Origin: Charina bottae
Taxonomy: Eukaryota; Chordata; Lepidosauria; Squamata; Charinaidae
Assembly: GCA_023362775.1 (NCBI GenBank)
Contig: JALMGJ010000004.1
Span: forward strand, 53,717,298-53,781,297
Reading direction: 5' to 3'
DNA length: 64,000 nucleotides
In this document: positions 10,490-21,616 of the stretch, piece by piece
Numbering within the stretch: position 1 is the stretch's first letter
Layout of the letters: each line of letters opens with the position of its first letter
The notes under the pieces: generated by a model
Told to the model about the DNA's origin: nothing
What the model saw: only the letters and a program-made list of their open reading frames with translations
Database searches by the model: none
Program-made: the position numbers and the translations under genes

Positions 10490-12922
10490 ACTGGGCAGAA
10501 GGGAGCTTGCACTAGGGGTGACAGTTGAAAAGGTGTTATATATACACGGTACATTGTACAGTATGCGGCTTATTGATTCTTAGCTTTCTACGTGTTTGTG
10601 GCAAAACAGAGATAAACAAATGATCTCTTGTACATTGTGTATACTGTATGTCAGAAGATAAAATTGCTCTAGTGGGAATATTCTTTAATAAATATTCAAA
10701 TATTCATTACACTATTTTTGAGAAAGGCTGATTTGGATCTCCAGTTGAGGACAGGCCATTACTAATGTACATGTATACATACAAAGGAATTATTTAAGTG
10801 TTTACAGATGGCCTCTCTGGCCATTATGATAATTCTTTATAACCTGGTTGAATATTTTCAGTCTTCCCATAATGGGATGTGCTCAAAACTTTTCAAAGTG
10901 TGCATTTAATTACCAGTGGAGCATGCAAAATAGAGGAATAAAAAAAATAGGGTGTTGGTTTTCCGGAGAGCCTCATGGTTAAGGCAATGTGCCTGTCGTT
11001 TGTGTGACCTGATTTCCCCTCTGAATCGCAGGGCCTGATTTTAATAAGGACCAAAAAATAAGAAAAAAAAATTAAAAGAGGGCTAGTCTTATATCCACCC
11101 TTAATGGCACAGTAGGGGGCCCATGTAAATGTATTAATACGCAGCAGAAAACTGTTACGAACCTTGAACTCTCTTTGTTGTTTAAATGACCATCTACAGA
11201 GCTCTTCCAAGGAGAACGGCTGCTCGACAATGGCCTCCTTCATAGGAAAAGCTGCGCCTGTTGAGAAATTTATGTCAGGAATTCTGAAACCAGAGCTGAT
11301 TTTGTACATACTACAATAGAGGGCACTAATTATAGACCCTGAAGATGTCTAGCCTCCAGAATAGGAATAATAATCAATGCTACTAGAATACAGGAACAGT
11401 ATTTTCTTTCTCTGGTTAACAATGCTGATCTGTTGGTGGTTTCCTGTTTATATGATAGTGTCGTTTTTAAAAAACCACACTAATTCAGTATGCTTTCCTC
11501 CAACTGTGTTCTTGGAGCGAAGTTTCAGGATATTAACTGTCCTATATAAAATCACAGACTGGTGGCAATACTGCTGTAGCCTACCAGAAAGTCTGGACTG
11601 TTATTCTTCCTTAATGCAGGTTTATGGCTCAAATAGCCAAAGTCTTATTTAAAGCAAAAATTGATGTAGTAGCTGCCAGCCAAACAGTTGGATGGGAGTA
11701 AAGAGACAAATGACTGCAACTCTGGAGGGTCACTATATTAACTCTTTGTTTTTCTGCTAAATCCAGTGGTGATGAATGTTTATGTGCTTATAAAGGGATC
11801 GTTTAAAAAGAAGTCTAAGAAAAATTGGTGGCTGCTTGGAAGTTTATTGGGAATGGTGTGGAGTTCTTGGGAAAAGTTCACATGGGCAAAGGGTTCACCC
11901 ATGCTGGCAATGAAAATGGCTTACCTACTGTTACACATTTCCCCCTGCAAATATGCAGCCATGGGAACATACTGTGTACTCTAGTGCACTGCTGAATCAC
12001 ATGGAGTGAGTGATGTTGGGGGCCCAGAGGCCAAGCCAACCTGTTATATTCATTGAATGGGCACTTTATAATGTTTACTGATGATGTTCATTGTGTTCAT
12101 GGCCAACAGCCCCATGGAGGTTGAAGTTTGCAGACTGGTCCCTACATGGATTCTTCACTAAGTAGTAGAGCACTTAGAAATAATAAGAGGACTGCATGCA
12201 ATTTATATGTAATCTACAAATTATCTGACTCAAAGAATAAGAATAATGGAAGCCAATGTCTCTTGACATTCCACTTTTTCCATTAATCTTAGAATCAGAG
12301 CTAGGAAATGAACGTGCAGATAGACTCAAGCTAATTTCTGAGGAAGTCAAAGCTCATCTTAAACTATATGGTGCTGCTCCAATAATCTTTTAAGGTACAA
12401 GGGCGTCCACAAAAATAGTCAGTCTGGTGGCCATGACTGCACAGTTGAAGCCCCATCCCTTTATAATATATGCATGTGACATATGCAATGTGTGCTATCA
12501 GGAGGGAGGGCATCTGTCATGCCCTCACATCCACCATCTTGACCTTTTTAACCCCTATGTAGACAACCCTGAATGGTGCCCCATTCTTCCATCCCAGAAA
12601 TATTTGACTAGTTTTCTTACAAGCTGATATTTAACATGTTTCAATTAGTGTAAATGCCCCAAACTTCTTGCCATCAAAAATGATCCCAATTGGATGTTAT
12701 ACCTTAACATCTCATGGTTGATATCTATTAAGATTTCCACATATTACTTCTCTTAATATGAAAACCTCAAAAAAAGAAAAGAGTTGCCATTACATCTCTA
12801 TATGAATGCATTTATTCTTTTCAGATTTTTCCTAAGCATTTAGCTGACCTTGGCAGATCCCAAAAAGCTAAGGAGAGTTGGACCTCATACTTGGGTGGAT
12901 GAATGGCATGGGACACCATTAG
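10490..12922. other. Unassigned sequence, no supported gene
   Basis: A 138-codon minus-strand frame (10893-11309) shows no recognisable family and has AT-rich flanks. Near 10965-11035 a short stretch (CATGGTTAAGGC) vaguely recalls a tRNA-headed SINE but lacks a convincing B box. Nothing else stands out. Confidence 0.4.
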
Positions 12923-13066
12923 GAAATCCTAGGGCTGGGACTTCCAGGGGGAGGCATGGCGAACTGAAGACGTCTCTGTGAAAGCGGTCGACCACGGCAA
13001 AGACCAAAGAACTGGTGAGTAGAGTGGTTGTTCAGAACCTCTCCAGATAAGGAGAGAACAGGAGAT

Positions 13067-13376
13067 TTGTGCTCCGGATGGCTGCTCCACTTGTGCTCCG
13101 GATGGCTGCTCCACTTGTGCTCCGGATGGCTGCTCCACTTGTGCTCCGGATGGCTGCTCCACTTGTGCTCCGGATGGCTGCTCCACTTGTGCTCCGGATG
13201 GCTGCTCCACTTGTGCTCCGGATGGCTGCTCCACTTGTGCTCCGGATGGCTGCTCCACTTGTGCTCCGGATGGCTGCTCCACTTGTGCTCCGGATGGCTG
13301 CTCCACTTGTGCTCCGGATGGCTGCTCCACTTGTGCTCCGGATGGCTGCTCCACTTGTGCTCCGGATGGCTGCTCC
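13067..13376 (+). repeat. Perfect 24-bp tandem array (VNTR), about 12.9 units
   Basis: The unit GCTCCGGATGGCTGCTCCAC plus TTGT repeats with a strict 24-base period from 13071; the last start is at 13359. I saw no mismatch between units, so expansion or homogenisation is recent. Because 24 is a multiple of 3, four frames stay open across it (181, 187, 129 and 123 codons). I regard these as artefacts. Each unit contains one CCGGAT, an ETS-like core, which is a pattern and not evidence of binding. Confidence 0.97.
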
Positions 13377-13439
13377 TCATGAGGAGACTGCAGGACAGTG
13401 GTCTTCCGTGGGTTTGAGTGCCGAGAGACGAAGGGATTA

Positions 13440-13448
13440 GCCATCTTG
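13440..13448 (-). promoter_or_regulatory. YY1-like site in L1-type leader
   Basis: GCCATCTTG, read on the minus strand as CAAGATGGC, matches the YY1 core. Human L1 carries a YY1 site near its 5' end, where it helps set the transcription start. Here it lies just after the 24-bp array. Function is inferred from the motif only. Confidence 0.45.
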
Positions 13449-13940
13449 CTCGCAACTGCGGCAAAGCCTTTTAAAGGGCACGAAGTTTGCAAGCCTCACT
13501 TTCTAATCACTTTCGGAAATTGCCTATTAACAATCTTAAACCTATTAGAGACCTTCGGAATGACAAGTTTGAAAAGTCCTCATTGGGTGAGTTTAGCTAC
13601 AACTCTGAACAAAAGAAAAAATAATTACAAGTTTAAGAACTTAAATAATTTGAAATAAACAGCAAAAAGCCAAATAAGATTTTGATCTCAGAAAGTTACA
13701 AACGGATTAAGGGTCCAGTTAAATTTGGAATATTGACTTTTACTATAAGATTTTAGAATTAACTATAAAAAATTAATAGCTTCTCATGGGAACCAGAGTT
13801 ATTTTGGCTATCTTGGTTCATAACAAAGATAAGCGACTTTATGATTTTAGAAACTGGACCCTAGAGGGGACTAAAGATTCCAAGTAGAAGGAAAAAAAAT
13901 ACATCCCAGCTTTTGGTGTTGGTTAACTGGGGCTTACAAA

Positions 13941-14326
13941 ATGATACAAAACATCATAATATTGGAAATATTAAAGGAGATCTTTGAAGAATGGAGCCCG
14001 AAATTAGTAGCTATAGTATCAACACTGTCAGTAATGATGTCTAATTCTATGGATAGTTTATGTCCAAAAGATATCAATGAGGGAATGACAGATGTGGAGA
14101 AAATTTTGTCTGACAAGACAGAGAAGTACCAAAAGTGGAACTACAAATGACAGGCCAAGAGAACAGTTTGGAAAAGCATGCATTGTTGGATATACAAAAG
14201 AAACTGGCTGAAGTTTTAAAAATTAAAGGGGAAATACAAATGACAAACCAAGAGAATGACCTGGAAAATGTTTCCTTATTGGATCTACAAAAGAGGCTTG
14301 TTAAACCCTTGAAGAAGGCTGTGTGA
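13941..14326 (+). pseudogene. L1 ORF1-like coiled-coil remnant
   Basis: Two overlapping frames, 13941-14150 and 14135-14326, are joined by a frameshift near 14140. The second holds two imperfect copies of a segment 31 residues apart: LQMTGQENSLEKHALLDIQK and IQMTNQENDLENVSLLDLQK. The glutamate-, lysine- and leucine-rich composition suits the ORF1p coiled coil. The RNA-recognition and C-terminal domains of ORF1p are not visible, so this is a fragment. Assignment to L1 ORF1 is inference from position and composition. Confidence 0.55.
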
Positions 14327-14884
14327 TGGGATAAAGAATAATTGTAAGAAATCAAATCCTATGACAATATTTGAATGAACTAAAGATTAAGACTGCTAGA
14401 AGTAAAAGGAAGGGATATCAAGTTGGTTTATTTGATCAAGGTTAAAATAAGACATTTATTTGCCAGTTCTGACAACCTTTTACGGACGTTTTGCTGACAC
14501 CAGGATTGAAAAGTTGATGTTTTATGGATTTGCTTATAGATAAGAGATAAGAGATGGGATGAAGAGATATCTGTTTGTAACCTTATAGGGGGTGAAGAGT
14601 TACTAAATTTCTCTATACTTGTAATGAAAGTTGGAAGTCACTTCTTTATATATTTCTTTTTTTTCTTTATCATATTCTTTCTTTTTCTCTTTTCTTGCAC
14701 TTTTTATTCTTTTTTACTATTCTTTCTTATTTCTTTAAGTTTAGTTGGTATTAGTTTTTACTATTGTAATCAAAATCCTTAATAAAAATTATATGCAAAA
14801 AAAAAAAAGAAATCCTAGGGCTTAGGCAGCAGCATCTTCAAGGGTGGGACAAGGAGGGTCAGAGTGACACATGCAGCATTGCAT

Positions 14885-15126
14885 TGTTGTGGTTAAGGTG
14901 CTGGGCTAGAAACCAGGAGACTGAGAGTTCTAGTCCCACCTTAGGCATGAAAGCCGGCTGGGTGACCTTGGGCAGTCACTCTCTCTCAGCCCAACTCACC
15001 TCATGGGGTTGTTGTTGTGGGGAAAATAGGAGGAGGAAGGAGTATTAGGTATGTTTGCCGCCTTGAGTTATTTAGAAAAATAATAAAGACGGGATAGAAA
15101 ATAAATAAATAAAATAAATAAATAAA
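14885..15126 (+). mobile_element. tRNA-headed SINE with AAATAAAT tail
   Basis: The head contains GTGGTTAAGGTGCTGGGCT (A-box region) and GAGAGTTCTAGTCCC (B-box region). The body runs through GGCTGGGTGACCTTGGGCAG and TCATGGGGTTGTTGTTGTGG. The 3' end is GCCGCCTTGAGTTATTTAG, an A-rich stretch, then AAATAAATAAA. The same head at 48.7 kb has a different, BovB-like tail. I could not define target duplications. Confidence 0.85.
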
Positions 15127-15189
15127 TTACAATATCATTTTGATGAAAGTAGCAAGAGCTGCAGATGCCATTAGCTGTACGATAGCCAG

Positions 15190-15191
<2 letters not shown>

Positions 15192-15274
<83 letters not shown>
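15192..15274. repeat. (GTA)n then (ATA)n microsatellite
   Basis: About 11 GTA units pass directly into about 16 ATA units. A compound trinucleotide repeat of no coding interest. Confidence 0.97.
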
Positions 15275-16557
15275 TCATAAGAAGGTAGTGACATCCACTA
15301 TTGTCAAGAGGCTACAAGGATGTCCCAAGAAAACTACATGGAATCCCAGGAGTCAAGTTCAACTCAAGATTCTTCATCCACATTCTAGCTGTGCTGTCGC
15401 TTTCCTATGCAGAAAGGCCTTCTGTATTGGATAGTAGGTGCTAGAAAACTACATGGCCACTTGTCATATTACTGTATTAGTGTATGATGTGCATCTGGGA
15501 TACTCCCATATAGGAGGCATATATTTCCACATAGAAAGCTTGGAGTAGTATTTGTTGTGGTTCCTGAGCAGTGCTTTTCCATGTACATTATAGTAATATT
15601 GGTAATGTACAAGTTCGTCCATCTACCTGTGTAATGTTGTGTTTAGTGGAACTTTAGGTTAAGACAGCATTTCAGTTGGGAATTCTGGAGCCTGATGCAT
15701 GTGAAAGACACCAGTTAGGCAAAGTGATACTGAAGACTGCAGCCCGGCATGGTACTGATTGGGATTAATATTAATATTCATGCTCTAATTGTTACCTTCT
15801 AGACTAAGTAAGTGTGGTTTGTAACATACATCACCCCAATACACATTGTTCTTTGTCCACATTATCTGACTGCTTATGTTCTTTTCTTTTGATCCGTCAG
15901 CATTCAATAATCTTGATACTTTGTTCTTAAAATCCCCAAACCAAGCAGCTTTCACATGACTTGTGAACAGTAACTAAGTGTTACTTAGTGTAACTAACTG
16001 TTACTAAGTAACAGTAACTATTCTGACATTAGATTGGAACTTTTTACAAAACTACTGTTAGCACTGCTTTTGCACTCTAATAATTTCCCACACCCACGTC
16101 TCTCCTAAGCTTTGTTAAGAATGTCAAAATAAAGCCAAACTTTAAAGTACCGATTAATGTACACTATACTTGGCATTAAGCTCAGTATTCTAGGTTTTTA
16201 ATCACAGCCGTAGCCATAGTTTTAACCCACTGAAATACCTGTAAGGTTTTGTTGAAGCCTTTGGTCTGTGTTTTCACCATCATCTTCAGGGTTATGTAAA
16301 TTTAACTTTTTTTTTTGAAGTTTTGCTCTATTTGATGTGTAAATGGGTAAGAAGAAAATTAGAAGCTATTAGAATTATTTCTAATGACATTCCCAGGAAG
16401 AAATTCAGAATGGTTTTATACATCTTAAGTTCACCTTGCAAGGATGGTGCGATGTGAACAACATCAAATAAGCCCATTGGAATGGGCAGCTTGTGGGGAG
16501 CAGCCAGGAGTCACCATGCTCGTTTCAGAGGGAGATATAGAGTGATAGCTAAGTAAG
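15275..16557. other. Unassigned sequence
   Basis: No gene seen. At 15968-16023 a local run of TTACTTAGTGTAACTAACTG variants forms an imperfect tandem and palindromic patch. A T run lies at about 16309. Confidence 0.4.
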
Positions 16558-16565
16558 CTTTAGGA

Positions 16566-16789
16566 CAGAGCTTTCCAAACTGTGTGTCGGGACACGTTAG
16601 TGTGTCGGCTGCAGTGTCTGGGTGTGTCGCGGCTGCTGCTGCCTCCTGGCTTCCACGCAGGTCCTAGTGCCTGCCTTGTGCCCTGCTGTAAGAGTGTGTC
16701 ACGAAATGATGCCCTGCTGTAAGAGTGTGTCGCGAAATGATGAATGTCTAAAAAGTGTGTCACCAACATGAAAAGTTTGGAAAGCTCTG
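16566..16789 (+). mobile_element. hAT MITE, family D
   Basis: The ends are CAGAGCTTTCCAAACT and AGTTTGGAAAGCTCTG. The flanks CTTTAGGA (16558-16565) and CTTTAGAA (16790-16797) differ at one base, consistent with an aged 8-bp duplication. It has one copy of the GGTCCTAGTGCCTGCC block and two copies of the subterminal CCCTGCTGTAAGAGTGTGTC repeat. Confidence 0.92.
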
Positions 16790-17058
16790 CTTTAGAAAGT
16801 TCAGCAAGCAGTTGGAGTCAGATGTCACATTATATCACTTTGTAAAAAAGCCAAGTGTCAATTCCAACTGAACTGCCTTGCTCCTGTTGCCAGTGAGGGT
16901 GGCTAAGCAGTCTAGGGATGATCCTTCTGTGGTTTGTTGGTGTTCACAGGCAAACGCTGGCTGTTTCCTAAAAAGGTAGTCATAAGCCATGGAAACATTT
17001 TAACTCTGGCACATTATGAAATAAATAAGCCAAGGTTCCTGGTTTGTACAGTACATAA

Positions 17059-17420
17059 GTAAAGGTAAAGGTTCCCCCCGCACAGTTGTGCAGTCGTGTC
17101 TGACTCTAGGGGCCGGTGCTCATCTCCATTTGTTAGCCAAAGAGCCAGCGTTGTCCGAAGACACTTCCGTGGTCATGTGGCGAGCATGACGTGCGCAGAA
17201 CGCTGTTACCTACCCACCGAAGTGGTACCTATTCATCTACTTGCATTTGCATGCTTTCGAATTGCTAGGTTGGCAAGAGCTGGAGCTAGTGCGGGAGCTC
17301 ACTCCGCACGCAGGGCTAGGGATTCAAACCTCCGAACTTGCGATCTTCTGATTGACAAGCCTGGCGTCTTACCCGCTGAGCCACCACACCCCTATATTAT
17401 ATATATACGCCCCTATATTA
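17059..17420 (-). mobile_element. tRNA-headed SINE with BovB-like tail (Sauria-SINE group)
   Basis: The minus strand reads a tRNA-like head: A box TGGCTCAGCGGGTAAGACGC and a B box whose + strand reads GGATTCAAACC. A long conserved body follows, then the tail GAGTCAGACACGACTGCAC and GGGGGGAACCTTTACC. The 14-bp flank TGTACAGTACATAA is exact (17045-17058 and 17421-17434). A CCCCTATATTA phrase is duplicated at the 5' side (17390-17420). Confidence 0.9.
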
Positions 17421-17434
17421 TGTACAGTACATAA

Positions 17435-18436
17435 TGATTAGGAAACAGTTGATTAAGAGGTGAAGCCATGGTGTTTCCAGTCCTCCAAATTAAATTACTA
17501 CTACAATAATAATAATTCAAATATTTTAATAAATGGCTGAAACCTTGCAAGACTGCAGAAGCCCTACATATAAAACCTTAGTATTCTTGAATGAGATCTT
17601 GGGGTGAGATCTCGTGAGGTTGAGAGTAATGTTATGGGATGCCCTAGTGATTGCACAAGGATGCCTAAGGGTTGAAATAAATGGCTGATCCCTGAAGTGG
17701 ACACAGTGGAGTCTTAAAAGGAGCAATCAAGTCACAGGTACTACTCTGCTGCCTGCTTGTAATTAGGGCAAAATATTATAGACTTCTGGCCATTGTCTTG
17801 ATTTGTAGATATTCATCTGTTTCAAAAATCTGCCACTAAAATTTTTTAATGAGAAACCAAAACAAAAAAGTAACACAGTCTCTCAATTAAGATTTAATTT
17901 TATCATTCTTGCATGTGATCTTGCAAAATTTTATTTGTTTTTAGCAATGACTAAGATTCAGATAAGACACCAGAAGGAAGCTTTTGAAATCTTTTATCAA
18001 TGTTATATTTAGAAGGTCTTCTTGAAATTTCAAAGGAAATTGATCTTTTAATAAGTGAGATGATTTCTGGTTTACCACTCAACCAAATGTGTGTAAATAT
18101 GACCCCCAACTTTCCCACTGCAATTAGAGTTCTTAATTTAGCTCTTTGCCTGTATCTGCCTATAGGGTGAAACTGGAAAGTGGCCTATCACAGCTGACAT
18201 TCTTTGGTTGCTCAGCACTGGTATTCCAGTGTGAGATGAAGAGACATTTTTAGAATGATGTTGCGATGAGGAACATTTCCACATATTCTCCTTTGATAGC
18301 TGCTTTGCTCACTTTATAGCAGCAGCTGTGCTCTCTTACATAGGAGTCACAGATTCAGAAATCCCAGTCTTGAAACCACACCTCCTTTTAATTTAAATAC
18401 TGTGTCTCTAGAGGAAACAGATTCAGGTTTGTAGAT
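17435..18436. other. Unassigned sequence
   Basis: AT-rich DNA without a recognisable gene or repeat ends. Confidence 0.45.
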
Positions 18437-18446
18437 CTAATGTTCT

Positions 18447-18534
18447 CTGTGTTGTTGTTGTTTATTCGTTCAGTCATTTCTGACTCTTCGTGACATCATG
18501 GACCAGCCCACGCCAGAGCTTCCTGTCCGCCGTC
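18447..18534 (-). mobile_element. Very short BovB 3' stub, second lineage
   Basis: The minus strand ends AAGCTCTGGCGTGGGCTGGT and closes with an ACAACAACAAC tail, matching the 61.2-kb copy rather than the 6.1-kb copy. The 10-bp flank CTAATGTTCT is exact (18437-18446 and 18535-18544). At under 90 bp it is an extreme 5' truncation. Confidence 0.88.
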
Positions 18535-18879
18535 CTAATGTTCTGTGTATATAACCCATTCTCCATTATCGCTTTCTGGTTTGGCATGGTTAGGTTTCTT
18601 GGGTGTATAATTTTTACACGAATCTCTCTTTAGGGATTTTCTAGTTCCTCTATCAGAATAGTGTGTTAAATAAATTAAAGGAATGTAATATCTTAATTTT
18701 GTTATAACTCCACCCAGGTTATGCTGATTGGAAGAAGTATCTGATCTTTGTACCATCTCAAACAGAACTAAAGTGGATTCAACGTTTCTAATCAAGGAAT
18801 AGTGTGCAAGGCTCTACTCCTTTTAACAGCTATGTAGAAAAGGGAGTTTTAGTTATTGCTGCACTGGTAAAAAATGCTC

Positions 18880-19300
18880 ATCTTTTGAATTTGGAAGCTG
18901 CATTGGGTCCAAAATGCAGTGGCATGGGCAGTTATGCCATAGCATGCCCATATAACACCTCAGCTTTGTGAACTGCATTAGTTACCAGTAGGTTTCCAGG
19001 TGCAATTCAAGGTGCTGGTTATTCCTATAAAGCCCTTCATGGCATAGGGCCTGGTTATCTGAGGAACCATCTATCTGCCATAGTTATGCCTATCTTATAT
19101 GATCAGGCAGAGTTGTATGCTCCAGGTCCCTTCCATTAAAGGGTGTCATCTGATGGGGCTCAGGAAGTGTGCCTTCTCTGTCACAACACCTGTCCTTTGG
19201 AACAACACCCATCCAGAGATTTGTTTGCTCCCCCCTCCCTGATCTTGTTTAAAACAGCCCTTTTAACCTGGGTTTTTCTCCAGGACTTCGGCTGGAGACC
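18880..19300 (+). pseudogene. Degraded CR1/L3 LINE, ORF2 C-terminus
   Basis: Broken frames follow the C-terminal pattern of the intact CR1 frame at 22.7 kb. There are counterparts to VTPLLRQLHWVPVCFRVQFK (here HITPQLCELH then GFQVQFKVLVI near 18950-19020) and to FKALHGMGPGYLRD (near 19030-19065). Later the CPLEQHPSRD and LFKTALLTW phrases align with the end of the protein. There are stops and frameshifts throughout. It is an old copy with no defined ends. Confidence 0.75.
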
Positions 19301-20387
19301 TTGTCTCATGATATGGGTTACTGTTACGCTGTTAACCATCTCTACTTTTGCAGTTAAGGAATCTTTGCTTAGAACTTGGACAAGAATCTAATTCCTACCA
19401 TGACTTTGACAATCAGACTACCACTGAATTTATAGTGAATAGTAAGAGAATTCCCTTCTCAGCCCCAGTTTACAGAAGTGGAAGCAATCAAACAAACATA
19501 AATAAGATTAAAGTTAGGACTATCCTGTGATGACCTTAATGCAACAGAAAGCTGCTTTATATAATAGATTGTAACATTGTCCTCCAGTGAAAATTTAGAA
19601 AATGACATTTATCTAACCAACCAGAAGTACTGTATTTGGATATACTAACCAGAAATTTTTATTTCAGAGTGTGGGATACACCATACTCATTAAAATGACT
19701 TAATTTCAGAGGCATAATTTTTATTTTTGATTTAAATGGGTTTCCTTTAAAAAATGTTCATTTCTTTAAGGAATAGCTTGGTTTGCCTTGGCTTCATTTT
19801 AAATTAACGTTCCTCTGCCTGAAACCCGAAACTCTTATCAATATATTATTTTCCATTATATATAATATGTGTAGAGTTAAGTGTAGAATTTACCCAAGAA
19901 CTGCATTTTAAAAAAATGAATGCTGTTTGAATGGTGTAATTTAAAGAAGAGGCTGGGTTAGTCTGCTAAAAAAATTCCTTGATGAGCCATTTTAATAGGA
20001 AAGTAAAAGTTTGATTCAAAATTAGACCATATTCATTTAGTTTTCAATATCTTTCAAGTGACTGTGCTGAAGATGATTCTATTTTAAATGTGTTTATCCA
20101 GAAATATGCCTAGTGAACAGCTTAGAACTGCAGCCTGGATAAACTAAATGCTGTGTTTGAGCAAGCACATACAACACACAATGTACTTAAATAATAATTC
20201 AAACTAAAATCTATATTTATTCTGCAACACTTACAGTGTCTCATATACTAAAGGTAGGTCACAGAGGTCATCCCTGCATTGCAGAGTGGGGAGTACAGCC
20301 GAGGCTAAAATACAGTGCTAGATATAAACTTTGGACCGAGTCTTCATTTTCTGCAGAACAATTGAGAGCTATTGAGAACTATTGAGA
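19300..20387. other. Unassigned sequence
   Basis: No gene and no recognised repeat ends. Confidence 0.45.
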
Positions 20388-20721
20388 GGGCGTGGTGGCT
20401 CAGCGGGTAAAACGCCAGGCTTGTCGATCGGAAGATCGCAAGTTCGGAGGTTCGAATCCCTAGCCCCGTGTGACAGAGTGAGCTCTCGCACTCACCCCAG
20501 CTCTTGCCAACCTAGCAATTCGAAAGCATGCAAATGCAAGTAGATGAATAGGTACCACTTTGGTGGGTAGGTAACAGCGTTCCACGCGCGTCATGCTCGC
20601 CACATGACCGCGGAAGTGTCTTCGGACAACGCTGGCTCTTCGGCTAACAAATGGAGATGAGCACCGGCCCCTAGAGTCAGACACGACTGCACAAATGTGC
20701 AGGGGGAACCTTTACCTTTTT
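20388..20721 (+). mobile_element. tRNA-headed SINE with BovB-like tail (Sauria-SINE group)
   Basis: GGCGTGGTGGCTCAGCGGGT begins the head and GGAGGTTCGAATCCCTAG gives a consensus-like B box. The body and tail (GAGTCAGACACGACTGC, then GGGGGAACCTTTACC) are full length. Flanks contain related ACTATTGAGAG and ACTGAGAG phrases, so a target duplication is probable but not exact. Confidence 0.9.
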
Positions 20722-20936
20722 ACTGAGAGCTAAAGTCCAGGGTCCTTGCCATTGTAACTACCTACATCTATTATGGTTGGTGATAATGAAATGGAATTGC
20801 ATTCCTGGATATATTATTTGCATCCCACCACTCCACTCATGTTGAGAGAGGTGCAAATGGCACCAACCATTCAGTTCATTAAGAAATGTGTGAAAAGTAC
20901 ATATATACATCCTTTTGGAAGAGGTAACCCTCTAGT

Positions 20937-21075
20937 TTATGTCTATGAAGGTTCTCAGTCATCCAGGTGGAATTGTCTGTAGCTTGAATCATGTCAACTG
21001 GATTTCTATTTTCTTAATGGAAACGTTTCGCTCCTTGGATAAAATAGAAATCCAGTTGACATGATTCAAGCTACA
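20937..21075. mobile_element. Fold-back element with 13-bp target duplication
   Basis: GTAACCCTCTAGT lies on both sides (20924-20936 and 21076-21088). Inside, GTAGCTTGAATCATGTCAAC and the following GGATTTCTATTTT recur in inverted form up to the right edge, forming a stem of roughly 40 bp. The loop holds AACGTTTCGCTCCTTGGA, a phrase seen in many vertebrate repeats. Only one side carries the extra leader TCAGTCATCCAGG. This could be a retroposed copy with an internal inversion or a snap-back product. Confidence 0.75.
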
Positions 21076-21088
21076 GTAACCCTCTAGT

Positions 21089-21616
21089 GTTGTGAATTAA
21101 GGACTAGGCCTATGGATGCTTTAAAATGGATTTGGAAGGCGTGCTCCAAAATGCACAGGGTGTGTGAGCATAGCATTCTTTAAAGCAGTCAAGCTTCTTT
21201 TTTTCAAGCTTCCTCATGAGCCTGAAAACAGACATAGCTCTTTTAAAAAATCAGCCTTTAAAGTAGCCATCTCTCCTTTCAGATTCATATAGAAATCTCA
21301 GGCCAAAGATGTCATCGAAGAGTACTTCAAGTGCAAGAAATAAATAGAATACATTTGAGCTGACAAAAAAAAAAAGAACTCTGGGGAAAAAAGATGGTTA
21401 TTTTAAGAGATGCTGTATTTCCACTCCGTTGTGTTCTGAAGGCATTTCTGAACCACTTTGGAAGCATGTGCAGCCCTACAAAGCACACCTCTGAATGACT
21501 TATCAGCCTTAGTATCTCCTGCTTGTTTGTGGATCTCTTTGACTATAATTCTGTCACAGTTCACCGTTTGCTAAATTTGCTCTTATAAATATTCAGAATT
21601 CCTGTTTGTCTACAAC
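21089..21616. other. Unassigned sequence
   Basis: No gene seen. A short A run lies at 21364. Confidence 0.4.

Larger units (their letters stand above)
12937..14808 (+). mobile_element. ORF2-less L1-like retrotransposon with 24-bp VNTR
   Basis: A 14-bp direct repeat, GAAATCCTAGGGCT, brackets the element (12923-12936 and 14809-14822). It ends in AATAAAAATTATATGC and a poly(A) tail, so it was inserted by target-primed reverse transcription. In order: a 5' leader starting GGGACTTCCAGGGGG, a 24-bp tandem array (13067-13376), a GC-moderate leader with a YY1-like GCCATCTTG (13440-13448), an AT-rich region, a decayed coiled-coil ORF1-like segment (13941-14326) and a pyrimidine-rich 3' UTR like that of the L1 at 42.0 kb. 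There is no endonuclease or reverse transcriptase. Because leader and tail are both present, I infer an internally deleted, full-length non-autonomous element rather than a truncated L1. Confidence 0.85.

Noticed and set aside
10965..11035. SINE head near CATGGTTAAGGC
   Set aside because: No B box or recognisable tail follows, so the match is too short to support.
10893..11309. 138-codon minus-strand frame as a gene
   Set aside because: No family resemblance, no regulatory context, and the C-terminal part is hydrophobic AT-rich sequence as expected from chance.
13067..13376. CRISPR-like repeat array
   Set aside because: The units are directly adjacent with no unique spacers, and the genome is clearly vertebrate. 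It is a minisatellite.
12919..13492. Four overlapping open frames of 123-187 codons with eight-residue repeats (such as HLCSGWLL)
   Set aside because: They exist only because the 24-bp unit is a multiple of three and lacks stops in those frames. Flanking sequence does not extend them into a protein and they sit in an L1-type leader.
20388..20480. tRNA gene (A box GGCTCAGCGGG, B box GGTTCGAATCC); also at 17.3, 25.9, 57.95 and 60.35 kb
   Set aside because: Each tRNA-like head is followed by the same roughly 250-base body and BovB-like tail, and most are flanked by target duplications. They are SINE heads, not tRNA genes.
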